From Pogostemon cablin (Eukaryota > Streptophyta > Magnoliopsida > Lamiales > Lamiaceae): 64,000 nucleotides of DNA. Below the pieces are notes generated by a model. That model did no database searches. It saw only the letters and a program-made list of their open reading frames with translations, and was not told the origin of the DNA. Positions 47,324 to 58,829 of the stretch are shown one piece after another; positions within the stretch are counted from its first letter, which is position 1, and the number at the start of each line of letters is the position of its first letter. The position numbers were made by a program, and so were the translations under genes. The stretch lies in contig CM042985.1 of NCBI GenBank assembly GCA_023678885.1, forward strand, positions 7,056,985-7,120,984. Direction: 5' to 3'.

Positions 47324-48782
47324 GGGTTAATTGCGCCAAAAGTCCAAACTTTTTTGTGAATTTCAAATTAGTCCAAACTTTTTAATATTTACAAATAAGT
47401 ACTCGACCTTTAATCCGTTTTATAAATCAAGCCACCGGCAGTGGAGACCGGCCCGGTGGTGACATGGAATTTTTTTTATTACATCACCCTCTCCTGTAAA
47501 TTTCTCACCACTTTTCTTTCACCATTAACGCACTCACTTGTTTCTTTCTGCAATCTTCCATGGCATTTCCTTACCTCCATTTTCTTCTCAAAGTCTTCTC
47601 CACTACCGCACACACTATATCATATCTATGTTCATACTCCCTCTCAATTCTCTCTCTCAGTTGTTATCCCATATGTTTTCATATGTAATTTACTGCATAA
47701 AGCTCTGATCTTTCTGTGCTTGTAATGGGACTCCCACCACTCCTCCTCCTCTTTCTCCTCCTCACCGCCGCCGCCTCCGCCGCGGACATCCCTTTGGGCT
47801 CCACCCTTTACGCCTCCGACCCCAATTCCAAATGGTCTTCGTCTAATAATACTTTCACCCTTTCCTTCATTGCAGACCCTTTCTCCGCCGGAACCCTCGT
47901 CGCCGCCATCGCCTACAACAATATATCTATCTGGCAAGACAGGCCCTCCACGAACTCCTCCTCCGTGCTCCGCCTCCTCCCTTCCGGTGACCTCCAGCTC
48001 CTTCCATCCGCCACCTCTGCCACTCCTCTATGGTCCTCCGGCACTGTTAATTTAAATGTCGCCGCCGCCTCACTTGAAGAGTCCGGCAGGTTCGTACTCA
48101 AGAATTCCTCCGGCGCCACCGTGTGGTCAACCTTTGACCACCCAACTGATGTAATCGTGCCCAATCAGACCTTTAATGTTGCCCACACGCTTACATCTGG
48201 GCTGTATTCGTTCAAGCTTCTGAGAAATGGAAACTTGACGCTGTTGTGGAACAACTCCATCGTTTACTACAATTCAGGTTTGTGGAACTAGACGTTATCC
48301 AGAGTTTGGCCGGAAGTGCAGGCGGCGGAGGAAATGTTGCCGCGGAATTTGAACCGGCTCAAGCGGCTCCTCTCCAAGTTGACGGAGTATTCCCCCGAAT
48401 TAACCTCGGGAGCCATTGGCGGGAGTACCAAGGAAGCAACAACTGGGTGGGGATGCTTGACCCACTTGACGGCGATCTCCGGCGGGAGGTGGACGGCAGG
48501 TGGTGGAGAGCTGGAGAGGAGAGATTTCTTGCCGGGGCGGTAACCTTCCTCCTTGGATAAAGAGGATAGAGAGTATTTTTTTTAATTATTATTATTATTA
48601 TTTTAACAGGTGGAGGGGGTGACATGAATTAAAAATGACACGTCACCGAGCAGACCTCAAGTCCTTCCCGATGGCTTGATTTGAAAAACGGGTTAAAGAT
48701 AGAGTACTTATTTATAAATATTGAAAAGTTTAGACTAATTTGAAATTCGTGAAAAGGTCGGGACTTTTGGTGCAATTAACCC
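47324..48782 (+). mobile_element. Pack-MULE 1 (Mutator-like) with captured lectin sequence
   Basis: Long inverted repeats start GGGTTAATTGCRCCAAAAG at both ends (about 47324-47465 and 48605-48782), a terminus typical of Mutator-like elements. A perfect 9-bp target duplication ATAATTAAA flanks it (47315-47323 and 48783-48791). No transposase is encoded. The interior (about 1.1 kb) is much GC-richer than the surroundings and contains a B-lectin frame plus a further GC-rich segment (48292-48600) of unknown origin. It is 1459 bp. Confidence 0.9.
47725..48291 (+). CDS. Captured B-lectin domain frame (G-type lectin receptor kinase origin)
   Basis: Open frame of 188 residues from ATG 47725 (MGLPPLLLLFLLL). 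A clear signal peptide (to about AASA) is followed by a bulb-type mannose-binding lectin domain: IPLGSTLYASDPNSKW, FTLSFIADPFSAGTLVAAI, LRLLPSGDLQLL, GRFVLKNSSGATVWSTFDHPTDVIVPNQ and YSFKLLRNGNLTLLW. This resembles the N-terminus of G-type lectin S-receptor-like kinases; the PAN, membrane and kinase parts are absent and the frame stops soon after the lectin domain. Upstream 47480-47720 has CT-rich leader-like sequence probably captured too. The domain looks undamaged, so a short secreted lectin could be made if transcribed. Whether it is expressed cannot be told from sequence. Confidence 0.75.
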   Translation: MGLPPLLLLFLLLTAAASAADIPLGSTLYASDPNSKWSSSNNTFTLSFIADPFSAGTLVAAIAYNNISIWQDRPSTNSSSVLRLLPSGDLQLLPSATSATPLWSSGTVNLNVAAASLEESGRFVLKNSSGATVWSTFDHPTDVIVPNQTFNVAHTLTSGLYSFKLLRNGNLTLLWNNSIVYYNSGLWN

Positions 48783-48817
48783 ATAATTAAAATAGTAAAA
48801 TCTATGTACAGAAGGAG

Positions 48818-49204
48818 TATATATTGTCTACTTGTGTAGTGGCTATAGGATATGCCACTAAATCCGGATTAAGCTAGCCTAGCTACTACTTAAATTTTTT
48901 GACAACCAATGTATTATTGGAACTTGAGGCTTAATTAATTAATTACTCTATTAATTAAATTATCCAATTATGCATTGTGTTTGAACTCAAAGTGGAGTCT
49001 ACCCTTTAATTAACTCATACTTCCCCATTACCATCCTAGCATTTCCTAAACACTTTTCAAAATAAAGAATAGTTAAAAAAATAAGATATAAAATTTCATC
49101 TCCAAGAGCCTCTTTAAAATAACAAAAAATTTTACATAATGAATTTGGCTCTTTAAAGAACAATTATATGAATGAGATAAGAAAAACTTTGATACAAAAG
49201 ATAC
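48818..49204. other. Spacer, no gene seen
   Basis: AT-rich DNA between the interrupted MITE and the Myb/SANT-like pseudogene. Confidence 0.45.
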
Positions 49205-49962
49205 TCAATTGCACAAAAAATGTGAATAGCATTGATTCGAGAATTAAGTTTTTGAAGGGCAAATTCCATGCTATGAATGCTTTGTGTAGGGAAAGTGGTT
49301 GTACTTGGAATGATGTTAACAAGAAGATATCATAAATGATCATATTTGTTACTTAAACTTCGTATTTTGAATCTTATGTTTGCATTGTTATTTTTATTGT
49401 TATTTCTTCTAGAATCACAAAGATGCTAGAGGACTATATAATATATCATTTCCTTATCAATCGGACTTGGAGATTGTATATGGAAATGATAGAGCAACAG
49501 GACTTGGTGTAGAAGATCATGTAGTTGCTGCACAGAATAAATGTTGATTTGGATACTTCTATTACTAATGAAAGTGACAGCGATGACAATGAATATGTAG
49601 TTGATTCAACATCTGAACAGTCAAAATTTGTTTCTTCTGGTTCTAGGAAAAAAAAAAAGAAACATTCATCTAGTGAAGTTAAGAAAATTTTAAAGAAGGC
49701 AAAAAAATCTTCCTCAGTGCACAAGGCTGAATCTGATTTCAAAGTACTAAGTGGTCAAGTTGAGGGATTTATAAGTAACATCAATTCACACTTTGAGGTA
49801 ATGTCAGATTAGGTGCAGGATATATCTTCAAAGATGCCTCAAGTTCTTGAAGAGTTGACTAAGCATGGATTTAGTGGAAAAGATAAATTTAAAGCTGCTC
49901 AAACTATTTGCAAGGATGTGGTGAAGGTTGAATTGCTCTTCAGTTTGGACCCTTTGAAGTGA
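49205..49962 (+). pseudogene. Myb/SANT-like (Harbinger-associated type) gene, 5'-truncated
   Basis: Exon piece 49215-49330 reads NSIDSRIKFLKGKFHAMNALCRESGCTWNDV, followed by a stop and an intron-like stretch. After cttctag (49412) it continues NHKDARGLYNI.FPYQSDLEIVYGNDRATG. A second piece holds a Ser/Lys-rich linker (SGSRKKKKKHSSSEVKK) and a C-terminal helical part ending ...FSLDPLK at 49962. The family is the plant Myb/SANT-like proteins related to the DNA-binding partner of PIF/Harbinger transposases. The N-terminal half is missing, frames change near 49540 and a TAG interrupts at 49810, so it is dead. Confidence 0.75.
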
Positions 49963-50285
49963 ATGATTATGTATGCAGTTTTATATAATTGTAATCTTTG
50001 ATGCGGTTTTGAGAAAATGTTACAATTTGTTACTTTGTCTATTGACTATGTGATTTTTGAATTATCATGCAAGTATACTTAAATCACTTGCACATTTTGT
50101 TTTAAAAGCATGTTGAGATTATGTTTAAAGTTTTTCATTATTGAAATTTATGATTGTTTTAAAAGCATGTTGAGATTATGTTTAAAGTTTTTCATTATTG
50201 AAATTTATGATGTAATTCGCATATATTTATTTTTCATTATTGAAATTTATGATGTAATTCGCATATATTTATGAAGTGGTGATGT

Positions 50286-50576
50286 CTAAGAAGCTAGATC
50301 TTGCTGTCTGAAAGGCCTTAAGGAGGGTGAATATGACGTTTGAGGGAAGATTCTTTGGGTGAATATGACGTTTGAGGGAAGATTCTTGGCGGAGTGGTTT
50401 GTGTGAATGAAAGTGGTGACTGATGGGAAATGGATGGATGTTGTGCAGAGGTGTAAGTGGAATTTGTTGTTGTGGATGTTGAGTCTTTTGGCTAATTCAA
50501 GAAAGGGAAAGATATGGTCATGAACTAGCCATGGAAGCATTAACATTGTGAAGGAAGTGCTCCTCTCTGGTTCCAT
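50286..50576 (-). pseudogene. UDP-glycosyltransferase N-terminal fragment
   Basis: Minus-strand frame of 96 residues: MEPERSTSFTMLMLPWLVHDHIFPFLELAKRL... matches the start of family 1 plant UGTs (MLPWLAHGHISPFLELAK), which transfer sugars to small metabolites. The catalytic HGH motif reads HDH. Beyond residue 60 the sequence degenerates, with a 30-bp direct duplication near 50325-50385, and no UDP-sugar (PSPG) box follows. It is a truncated relic. Confidence 0.7.
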
Positions 50577-51743
50577 TAGCAGAGCTTAAGGTTGTTAGAA
50601 CGTATGTATGGGTTGTAGTGGTGTCAAATTCACAATGAGAGGGAGAGAGGGAGGAATGGAGGGAGAGAGAGAGTTCTGGTTTTCTTGTTTTGGTTGATTT
50701 TCCGCAGGTTTTTATTATTTATAATGTTTATTAAATTAGGAAGTAAAAAAAGCAACAAAAAAAAAAAAACAACAAACAAAATTGAGTACCATTGCCATAT
50801 TTTAAGTGAACCAGCATCATCTATCACATTGATTCCCATTACATAATTTTGATCCAAGCACTCACAATGTAATCACCATTCCCATTACCATTACCATTAC
50901 CATTACCATTGAAGACTCGTTCACTTTCATTGCCATTGCCCTCTTAATATTTGAAACATGCCCTAACTTTAAAATTTTCACATAATGAGCCATGGTGATA
51001 TCAAAGATGCGCACCACCATACCTACAAATTCAATGACTCACTAGCCCAATTCAAGGCTAAGCTCTTTCTCCTAAACGCCTACATCAATATCAATATTTG
51101 CTTTAAAACTACCAAATACCTAACAATGCCAACTCTACAGAGAATGGTGTTGCTGAGCTGAGAAAACTCAAGCGTGAAAGATGCAGGGGTGGAGATGGAA
51201 GACAAAAGTGGACTGGAGGGGGTTTTACCAAAAGGCTTTATCTTGATATCAAAACAATAAGTAATTGTGTTTGGTTTATTATATGGAATGGGAATAAGAA
51301 TGGAAATGACAATATTGTGGAATGGGTATGCTTATTATAAGTGAGTGTTTGGTTTGATATTTGGAATAAGAGAAAAAGAGGAATGATAGGCATAGAAGCC
51401 AAAATCCTATGGAATGACTGATTCCACAATTCCTGAGAATCAATTTAATGTAGATGGAATGATAGTAGCTTAACAAACACCCACTATCTACTTTAATTCC
51501 CATTCCACCAGCCAAAACCCCCCAACCAAACGCACCCTTAAATCACTCATTTATAACAAAGATCCAATTTTTTTTATATATCAACACAGACATGTACTAA
51601 GGATTCCCACAATTTTATAATTGAAAAAAATGCTTGGCATAGTCGTGAAACTCAAATAACCAATTCAACAAATCTAGTGTACATACTTTTAAAGTATAAG
51701 CTTCCAAATTGTAAAGTAAATCAGAAACTCAAAAGTGAGGAGT
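50577..51743. other. Spacer with (CATTAC)n and a possible MITE
   Basis: 50875-50910 is a (CATTAC)n tract. About 51245-51540 has TGTGTTTGGTTTATTATATGG at the left and CCCCAACCAAACGCACCC at the right, weakly inverted, like the ends of PIF/Harbinger-type MITEs. No gene supported. Confidence 0.4.
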
Positions 51744-53555
51744 CTAGAGGATCTGCAGACATACTTGAGAAGGTAAATTAGGCGCAAGATACTTGCGTGC
51801 TCGCTTCCTTGCTACTGCTTCCTCCTGCGTATGCTCCTCCTTGCTTTCAGAATGGTTATGCTTGCGGTAATAAATATACGGAGTGGCACAACGAAAACAT
51901 GGATCGATTACTATCTTCTCCAGCGCCTCACAACTCTCCGCCAAATCCAACATCACTTCCAACTCACTCACGAATCCTCGAAACCCAACAAATCTCACCT
52001 CCTTCAGACAAGCATGTGAATCGACACCCATTCGCTCCATCTTCCTCTCCTTGAGGGCTATTCCCATGGACAAGGCCTGCAAATGTCATCAACTACATAA
52101 ATGCATTGCATTGCAGTATTATTTCATACAGATGATGCATGAGAACAAATTATAATTACCTCTACTACTAATATTTCCAAGCAAGGGCATGCGCGTAATA
52201 CATAAGTAATCGGTCGCAAAGAGCGAACCGAACTCCCACCCGCATTCAAAACCAATTGCTTAAGACGGCTCATTGTCACTGCTGAATGTAGCATTTCAGT
52301 CTCCTGTGGATCAGCATCAACAATTCAAAACATCATACTTGTAGACTGTAGAAATCAACTAAACAGAATTAAACATCTTTAATTTTAATCTAACCTACCA
52401 AAGAAGCAAGGTGTCCTCCAGAAATATTCAGTTTTGCTAGTTGCTGAAGGACACCCGAAAACATCACCATAACTTCTCTCAACTTACGAGTAAACGATCC
52501 TCCAATAGAAACCTCCACAAGCATCGGAACATTCTTAAGAACAAGATGCTCCAGTGTACGAGTATAGGCCTCGTATTTGAGAAACACAAGACTTGTATCA
52601 CGAATCTCAAGTGAAGCAAGATTCTCACACCATTGTATTTCCAAATATTTCAGAGGAGGAGATGGTCCAATAATCCTTAATGTTCGCAGTTCTCCAGAAT
52701 TTGAAATGGATAAGTGTTGGAGAAGAGGACAGTTGCGCATGAAAAAATCCAGAGCTTCACTGCTCACATTCACATGGTTCATTCTTAATTTCTCGAGGTA
52801 CTTGAAATGGATAGAGCTCCACTGTGAACCAGCTTCCTTGCCTTTAAACAGGCATGTATATGGGAAAGTGTAGCATTGATCATAAGGGCGGGGAAATTCA
52901 GAGTCACCATCATCGGCCAACTCCAACTCAAACCTCTTAACCTTCCTTGACAGAGCATATTCAACCCATCTATCAATATATTTTTCACTAGTTCTGTCCA
53001 AATTGAAGTGCACCCGGAAGTCTTCGAGGTCTGACATCTTGCACAATGCGATGGTATTATCTACCCATCTAATATAGTTTGACCTTCCCTCATCAAGGGT
53101 CGATCCCCAATCACGTGCTATATCCACTTTCAGTAATGACTTGAAGTCGTCAAAATGCAGCCTAGTTGAGAGGGTCCATAAGTATCTCCATCGGTGAGAA
53201 AGTAGGCTAGTAGCAGCAGAGTCCTTCAAGGGTAGAAGAGACAAGATAAACACCAATAATTCATCTGGAAGCAGGCTGATTCTATCAATTGCACTATTCT
53301 CATCCCCACAATCCCCATTCACAATAGGGACATCAACCACAACCTGGGAAAGAACACAATATTAAACTATAGCCAGCGAGGTAAAGTCCAAACCTTTGAC
53401 AGAATAATATGCAATGTTAACAGAGTAATTAAAAGTTTCTTTCTTTTTGGGTTTCTTCGAGCCTATCCATTCAAGGAAGCAATTTAAAAACAATAGTCAA
53501 TATATCAGGCGTTAAAGATAAAAGAATCAACCTTTCTCGGTCGGTTGGCCATCAT
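51744..53555 (-). CDS. F-box/LRR-repeat protein
   Basis: Probable substrate receptor of an SCF ubiquitin ligase. Four exons on the minus strand: 53555-53532 (MMANRPRK), 53343-52399 (main exon), 52303-52160 (ETEMLHSAVTMSRLKQLVLN...CLEILVVE) and 52076-51744 (ALSMGIALKERK..., stop TAG). All borders are GT-AG and phase 0, total about 481 residues. The F-box is at about 27-65 (IDRISLLPDELLVFILSLLPLKDSAATSLLSHRWRYLW). Degenerate leucine-rich repeats follow (LEKLRMNHVNVSSEALDFFMRNCPLLQHLSISN; PPLKYLEIQWCENLASLEI), and a C-terminal FBD-like part (LKEVRFVGFRGFVSELEVMLDLAESCEALEKIVIDP). The start at 53555 is preferred because the main exon has no ATG near its 5' end. Target unknown; family members are fast evolving. 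Confidence 0.9.
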
Positions 53556-54103
53556 AAAATAAAGATGAAACCTTTGACACAGCAAGCAAGCCACCAAAAC
53601 AGATCTGAGTCGCTGAAATAAGCAGGTTTTTTATAAATAAATTTGAAACCTTTGAAAGCAAGTCCACGGGGAGGCCACTTTCTCAATTGAAGCTTCAATC
53701 TTCTCTTAAGATATTTATTATCCAATAGAAGAAGAAAGGAGGAGAAATCACTGTAAGGGGGTAGCAGCACTCACCAAAACAGATCTGAATCGAATAAATA
53801 AGCAGGTTTTATAAATAAAGTTAAACCTTTGACACGGCCCTCACCAAAACAAGGCGGAGAAGCAGGTAATTAAAACAAGCCAGAGGTGATAGCACCAAAT
53901 CAGATCTAGGTGGGAGAAAAAAGCAGGGTAATTAAGGGTTGAACGAGACTTCTGTCAGAGGAGTCAGGAAGAGGGTTGGATGATGTTTTTTTTAATCTAA
54001 AACAGGATTCACTGTGGATATGGCGATCGAAAACTCTAGGTCTAGGGACTAGGATGTTAGACTATGGACTGGTTTGGTAGGCCTAAAATAATAGGGCTCT
54101 ATG
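53556..54103 (-). other. 5' leader region of the F-box gene with tandem copies
   Basis: A phrase ACCAAAACAGATCTGARTCG...AATAAGCAGGTTTT..ATAAATAAA occurs at about 53593-53652 and 53772-53830, with a weaker third copy near 53893. These copies probably lie in the 5' UTR or promoter of the F-box gene. Confidence 0.55.
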
Positions 54104-54199
54104 CGGGGATGTCAATGGGCCAGGTAGTTAACTATCCAGACCTAGCTTGTTTCGAAACTGCCCGCTCTGGACTTGCCCGTGCTCCGCACGGGTCCTGAC

Positions 54200-55253
54200 T
54201 AGAGCCGTCAAAAAGGGTTAGGGCCCGCGGGCCGGCCCGTCCCCACCTCTAAAAAAGGTGAGTTGGGCCGTAGAATTTGCAGCTCGTTTGGAGGCGGGCC
54301 TAAAGGGGCGGGCTCAACCCAAATGGGGGCTGGTTGGCCCGTTTGGGCCCGCCACAATTATTTTTTTTTCGAATGTTCAAATGTTTAATATTCCAAATAT
54401 TTGTTGTTCCTTTGTTGAATATTTTTTAAAATAATGAATTAAATCATAACATGAATATTCTAAAATCTAAACATTTTGTACCTAAATATGTAAATAATTT
54501 AAAATCATATTTTGCTTGATTTTAAATTATTTTTAATTTTTAAAATTTTAATATATAAATGTATTTATATGGATTAGAAGCAAATGCACATACAAATTAT
54601 AAACCTTTAAGATATCTAATCATTTGAAAATTGACAAGTATATAATCATATAATTGATCAACATGAAGATTGAGATGTTTATATTATGATGTTATGATGA
54701 ATGAATTTTGAATAGACTTTATGATTATGTTTGAACTTTGTGATTAGCCTTTAGAACTAGTAAATTTTTTGTAATTTAATGTGTTATTTGAGGATAAATA
54801 GACTTACATTATTTTATTTGAAATTCTTAAGAAAATATATAATTAGTAAACTTTATGTTATTTGATTAATGATCTATGTTTATGTTTAATTGTTCATATA
54901 GTCATTTTATAAAATCTATAATTATATTTTAATTATCTAATTGATATTATAGATTTTATAAGAGCGTCCATCATTTAGATATTTTATTTTCAAATAATGG
55001 TAATGGTAATGATAATTATAATTTTGCAAGCTTCCATTATTTTGATATTTTATTTTTAAATAATGATAATTATTATAACATCGTTAAAAAAAAAAAAAAA
55101 GAGAGGCGGGTTGGCCCGCCATAACCCGCCACCCACCTTTAAATGGGTTGGCCCTAGCAATCTTAGCCCGTACCCGCTTAAGCCCGCCAAAAGGCGGGTT
55201 GAGGTGGGTTTTGGCCCACCCCGCCCCGCCGTCAGCCCGTTTCGATGGCTCTA
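54200..55253. mobile_element. Nested hAT-like element (TAGAGCCGTCAAAA ends)
   Basis: Left end TAGAGCCGTCAAAAAGGGTT and right end CGTTTCGATGGCTCTA are inverted, each followed inward by GC-rich GGCCCGCC/GGCGGG motifs around an AT-rich core. An 8-bp duplication is not clear (GTCCTGAC against GTCTGCCT). Confidence 0.6.
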
Positions 55254-55874
55254 GTCTGCCTCACAGACCCGCGCCCCGCCCTGCCCCATTTTTCAATGTA
55301 CACATATATGAAAATCAGGAAATGAATCTTCGATATTCAACGGACTGCACAATACAAAACAGAGAACTAATGAAAATCTAAGACTTAATCATTGACATGG
55401 CAAGCTGAAACCCTTAAAAATGTAAGAAAGAAAAGCCCAGAGACTAATCCATCACTCCGTAAAAATAAAAACCAATACGATTCGATAGTCCACGATTTTT
55501 TTGGATCTCTACATTGATTTAAAATCAAACAGTGAAAGACACACAAATCAAAAGGGAAAAAATCCTAGAATCGGAAACCCCAAAACTAAAACGACCTTGA
55601 CTATTATGGGATTCCGGCTAAGAACGGCTGGCGGACGGTGGCTGGTAGATGATGGCTAGTCCTTTGAAACTTGAAAGAGACAGAGAGAGAGTACTGCCGG
55701 GATTTGAAAAATTAGGAGAGGACAGTGGCTGGCGGGCGGTGGCTCATGGCCACCGGATGCCGGATGGTGAAGAGACGAGAGAGTGAGCCGTGAGGGAGTG
55801 AAACGGCTGGGCAAGGGTTGGGAATGAAATGAAGAGAGATAACAGGGTTAGAGTTTGAATAATTAATCAATAAA
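55254..55874. other. Interior of the composite hAT element, no gene
   Basis: Contains GGCGGACGGTGGCTGG and GGCGGGCGGTGGCTCATGG phrases and short frames, but no recognisable protein. Confidence 0.4.
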
Positions 55875-56871
55875 GTGTTCGTTTGCTTGGTGGTATTAAG
55901 GGGATTGATACACAATACCTCGTAATACCACGTTTGTCTCGATGTATTAATAATACTTGGTCAAAGGTATTAAAATCCCCCTATATTAATAATACCATTC
56001 CTTTGGTATTGTGTATCCCACCTCAATAGGTGGGATACACAATACCACCATTTAATACATAGGTATTAAATGTAATTTTACCATTATAACCTTATCTAAT
56101 ATTAATTATTATTATTATATTAATAATAATAATTAATAATTATTATTATTATTAATAAATAATAATAATATTAAAAATAATAATTATAAATAATAAAAAT
56201 TTGTAATTATAATAAATAATAATAATAATTAATAATATATATTGATAATAATAATTAATTAATAATAAATAATACTAATATACTAATTAATAATAATATT
56301 ATTAATAATACATAATAATAATAGTAATAATAATTAATAATTATAATAAATAATATTAATAATTAATAATTAAAAGTATTAATAATAATAATTAATAATA
56401 ATAATAATTATTATTAAATATATATAATTATTAATAAATAATAATAATATTAAAAATAATAATTAATAATATTATTATTAATAATACATAATAATAATAA
56501 TTATTATAACTAATAATAATAATAATTAATAATTATAATAAATAATATTAATAATAATTATTATAAATAATAATAATTAATAATATTATTATTAATAAAA
56601 ATATTAATAATTAATAATATATATTGATAATTAAAATTAATAATTAATAATGAAAATAATACTTTATAATAATAATAATAAGGGTAAATATGTCATTTTA
56701 CTTATTATCCCATTTGTTAATACTCAATAAAAAATATAAAATAACTAATACCTAGTTATCAACAATCCCATTTTTCCATCATACCAAACAACAATACAAT
56801 TAATCACAAGTCAAACAAATCCCATTATACACAATACCTTTATATCACATACCCCCAAGCAAACGACCTCT
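55875..56871. mobile_element. TIR element with a 600-bp TAA/TTA-rich core
   Basis: Left end GTTCGTTTGCTTGGTGGTATT and right end CATACCCCCAAGCAAACGACC are inverted repeats. Within the left part a palindrome of GGTATTGTGTATCCCACC occurs. The core 56090-56690 is almost entirely TAA/ATT units. The class is uncertain (short TIR, target site unclear). Confidence 0.55.
56090..56690. repeat. (TAA/ATT)n-rich low-complexity tract
   Basis: About 600 bases of interspersed TAA, ATT and AATAAT units with both polarities. Confidence 0.85.
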
Positions 56872-57137
56872 AATTATATAATAAATAATATACCATATAT
56901 AACGTAATATACATATTATTGTATTTAACGGGTCGGGTCGGGTCGGGATATTATCAAGATCCGAACCCGCCCCGTATGCTTACGGGTCCAAGTCGGCCCG
57001 TCCCATTTCTGTTCCGGGCCAGATCTGGGCCTTCCCAATTCTTATGGGTCGGGACGGGTCGGGACAAGATTGACATCTCTAGCTCTCTGGCCTAGTAGAT
57101 TTTTAGGTGGGTATGTATGAGACAGGTATATATTATA

Positions 57138-57374
57138 CTCCCTCCGTCCTGGGTATTTTTATCCGTTTGTATAGGTACGAAGATTAAGATATTTTATTTT
57201 TTTTAATATATAATACTCCATAAGAGAAAGTAGTAATTTAAAAGGAAAAAGTAAATAAAGTTGTTGGGAATAATAAATAAATTGTAAAAAAATAATTAAA
57301 GTTGTTTGGATCTATGTAAAAGTACGTGAGACACCCAAAATGGAAAATGAGTAAAAATATGTGGACCGAGTGAG
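57138..57374. mobile_element. Stowaway-type MITE
   Basis: CTCCCTCCGTCCTGGG ... TGTGGACCGAGTGAG with TA outside; the right end is somewhat diverged. Confidence 0.78.
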
Positions 57375-58040
57375 TATTTTAAGTATAATATAACAGAAAC
57401 TTTTCTGTGTGTCGTCTTATGACATATAATTTTTTTTTAATTTTTTAATTATTTTTTTATATTTTCCTTAATTACTTATCATTAACTTCCTTATTTAATA
57501 ATTTTTTAAATAATGTATTTTCTTATTTTATTATCAATTAATCTTAAATAGGTAATAAATTTAAAAAATTATTTATAGAAATTAAAAGCAAAATATTAAT
57601 TAAAAATAAAAGCTATGTTTATTTGAGATAATAATAAATACAAATAAACACATACATAATTTCAGAAAAATATTTAATTAAAAATATATATCAAAATATA
57701 AATTTAAAATATATTTAAATTTTCTTATATGTGCACCTCATTAATTTAAAATTATTTTTTTTATTTTTTCATTTTGATTGATGACTAATTAAATTTTGAA
57801 TATCTTTATATATTTATTTTGGTATCATTATTTAATTACTAAATCTTTTTTGTAATAAATTAATAAGTATAAATTTAAATTATATATAGATGGAAAAAAG
57901 AATATTCCATATAATATTCTCTCTCCCCACCTATAAATAAGTCTTTTCGGTTATTCATTCCAAACACACACACTTTCAATTTTTCAAGAGGAATATAAGC
58001 TTTTTTCAAGTTTCTCTAGATAATTGATTTATAAAAAGTA
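57375..58040 (+). repeat. Dispersed AT-rich repeat, copy 2
   Basis: Matches 4240-5160: GAAACTTTTCTGTGTGTCGTC, TGTGCACCTCATTAATTT, and the CTATAAATAAG...TTCATTCCAAACACAC segment around 57940. It is followed by a truncated Stowaway-like end (ACTCACTCCATCCGCTTC, 58039). Confidence 0.6.
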
Positions 58041-58243
58041 CTCACTCCATCCGCTTCTAAGGTATCCATTTGTTTTTTGCAGAAACTTTTCTTCTTGTGC
58101 GTCGTCTTCATAGTGCTCCAATATGACATATAATTTTTTATTTTTTTAAATTTTTTTAAATTATTTTTTATATTTTCCTTAATTACTTATCGTTAACTTC
58201 CTTATTTAATATTTTTTTAATAATGTATTTTATTATTTTATTA

Positions 58244-58484
58244 CTCTCTCCGTCCCATATTAAGTTTGACGTTTGCTTTTTGAACGGAGATTAAGGAGTA
58301 TAATATTTTAATATGTAGTGAAGTGAGAGAAATAATATTTAATGTAAAGTGTGTAGTTGTATTAGTGTTGTGTATGGTCATGGAATAATTAATTATTTTG
58401 TGTGGGCCCATCTTGACAAAAAGGGAATGTAAACCTTAATCTGGGACAACCCAAAATAGAAAGTGTAAACCGGGACGGAGGGAG
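58244..58484. mobile_element. Stowaway-type MITE
   Basis: CTCTCTCCGTCCCAT ... CGGGACGGAGGGAG with TA on both sides, inside repeat copy 3. Confidence 0.88.
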
Positions 58485-58829
58485 TATTAATTAATCTTAA
58501 ATAGGTAATAAATTTAAAAAATTATTTATAGAAATTAAGAGCAAAATATTAATTAAAAATAAAAGTTATGTTTATTTGAGATAATAATAAATACAAATAA
58601 ACACATACAGAATTTTTTTAATTAAATTATATATCAAAATATAAATTAAAAATATATTTAAATTTTCTTATATGGGCACCTCATTAATTTATCATAAAAT
58701 TAATTTCTTTTTTATTTTTTATTTTGATTGATGACTAATTAAAATTTGAATATCTTTATGTATTTATTTTGATATCATTATGTAATTACTAAATCTTTTA
58801 TTGTAATAAATTAATAAGTATAAATTTAA

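Larger units (their letters stand above)
47134..48817. mobile_element. Stowaway-type MITE interrupted by Pack-MULE 1
   Basis: The left part (47134-47323, CTCCCTCCTTCC start, TA before) and right part (48783-48817, ending AGAAGGAG before TA) join into one MITE of about 216 bp once the Pack-MULE and one 9-bp duplication are removed. Confidence 0.8.
54104..57081. mobile_element. Composite hAT-like element containing nested elements
   Basis: Ends CGGGGATGTCAATGGGC and ATTGACATCTCTA are inverted repeats. The flanks GCTCTATG (54096-54103) and GCTCTCTG (57082-57089) match at 7 of 8 positions, as expected for hAT. GC-rich subterminal parts carry GGCCCG/ACGGGTCGGG motifs. It encodes no transposase. 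At least two other elements are nested inside (54200-55253 and about 55875-56871). Confidence 0.65.

Noticed and set aside
48246..48625. Frames on both strands downstream of the B-lectin frame
   Set aside because: GC-rich captured segment inside Pack-MULE 1; no protein family could be recognised on either strand.
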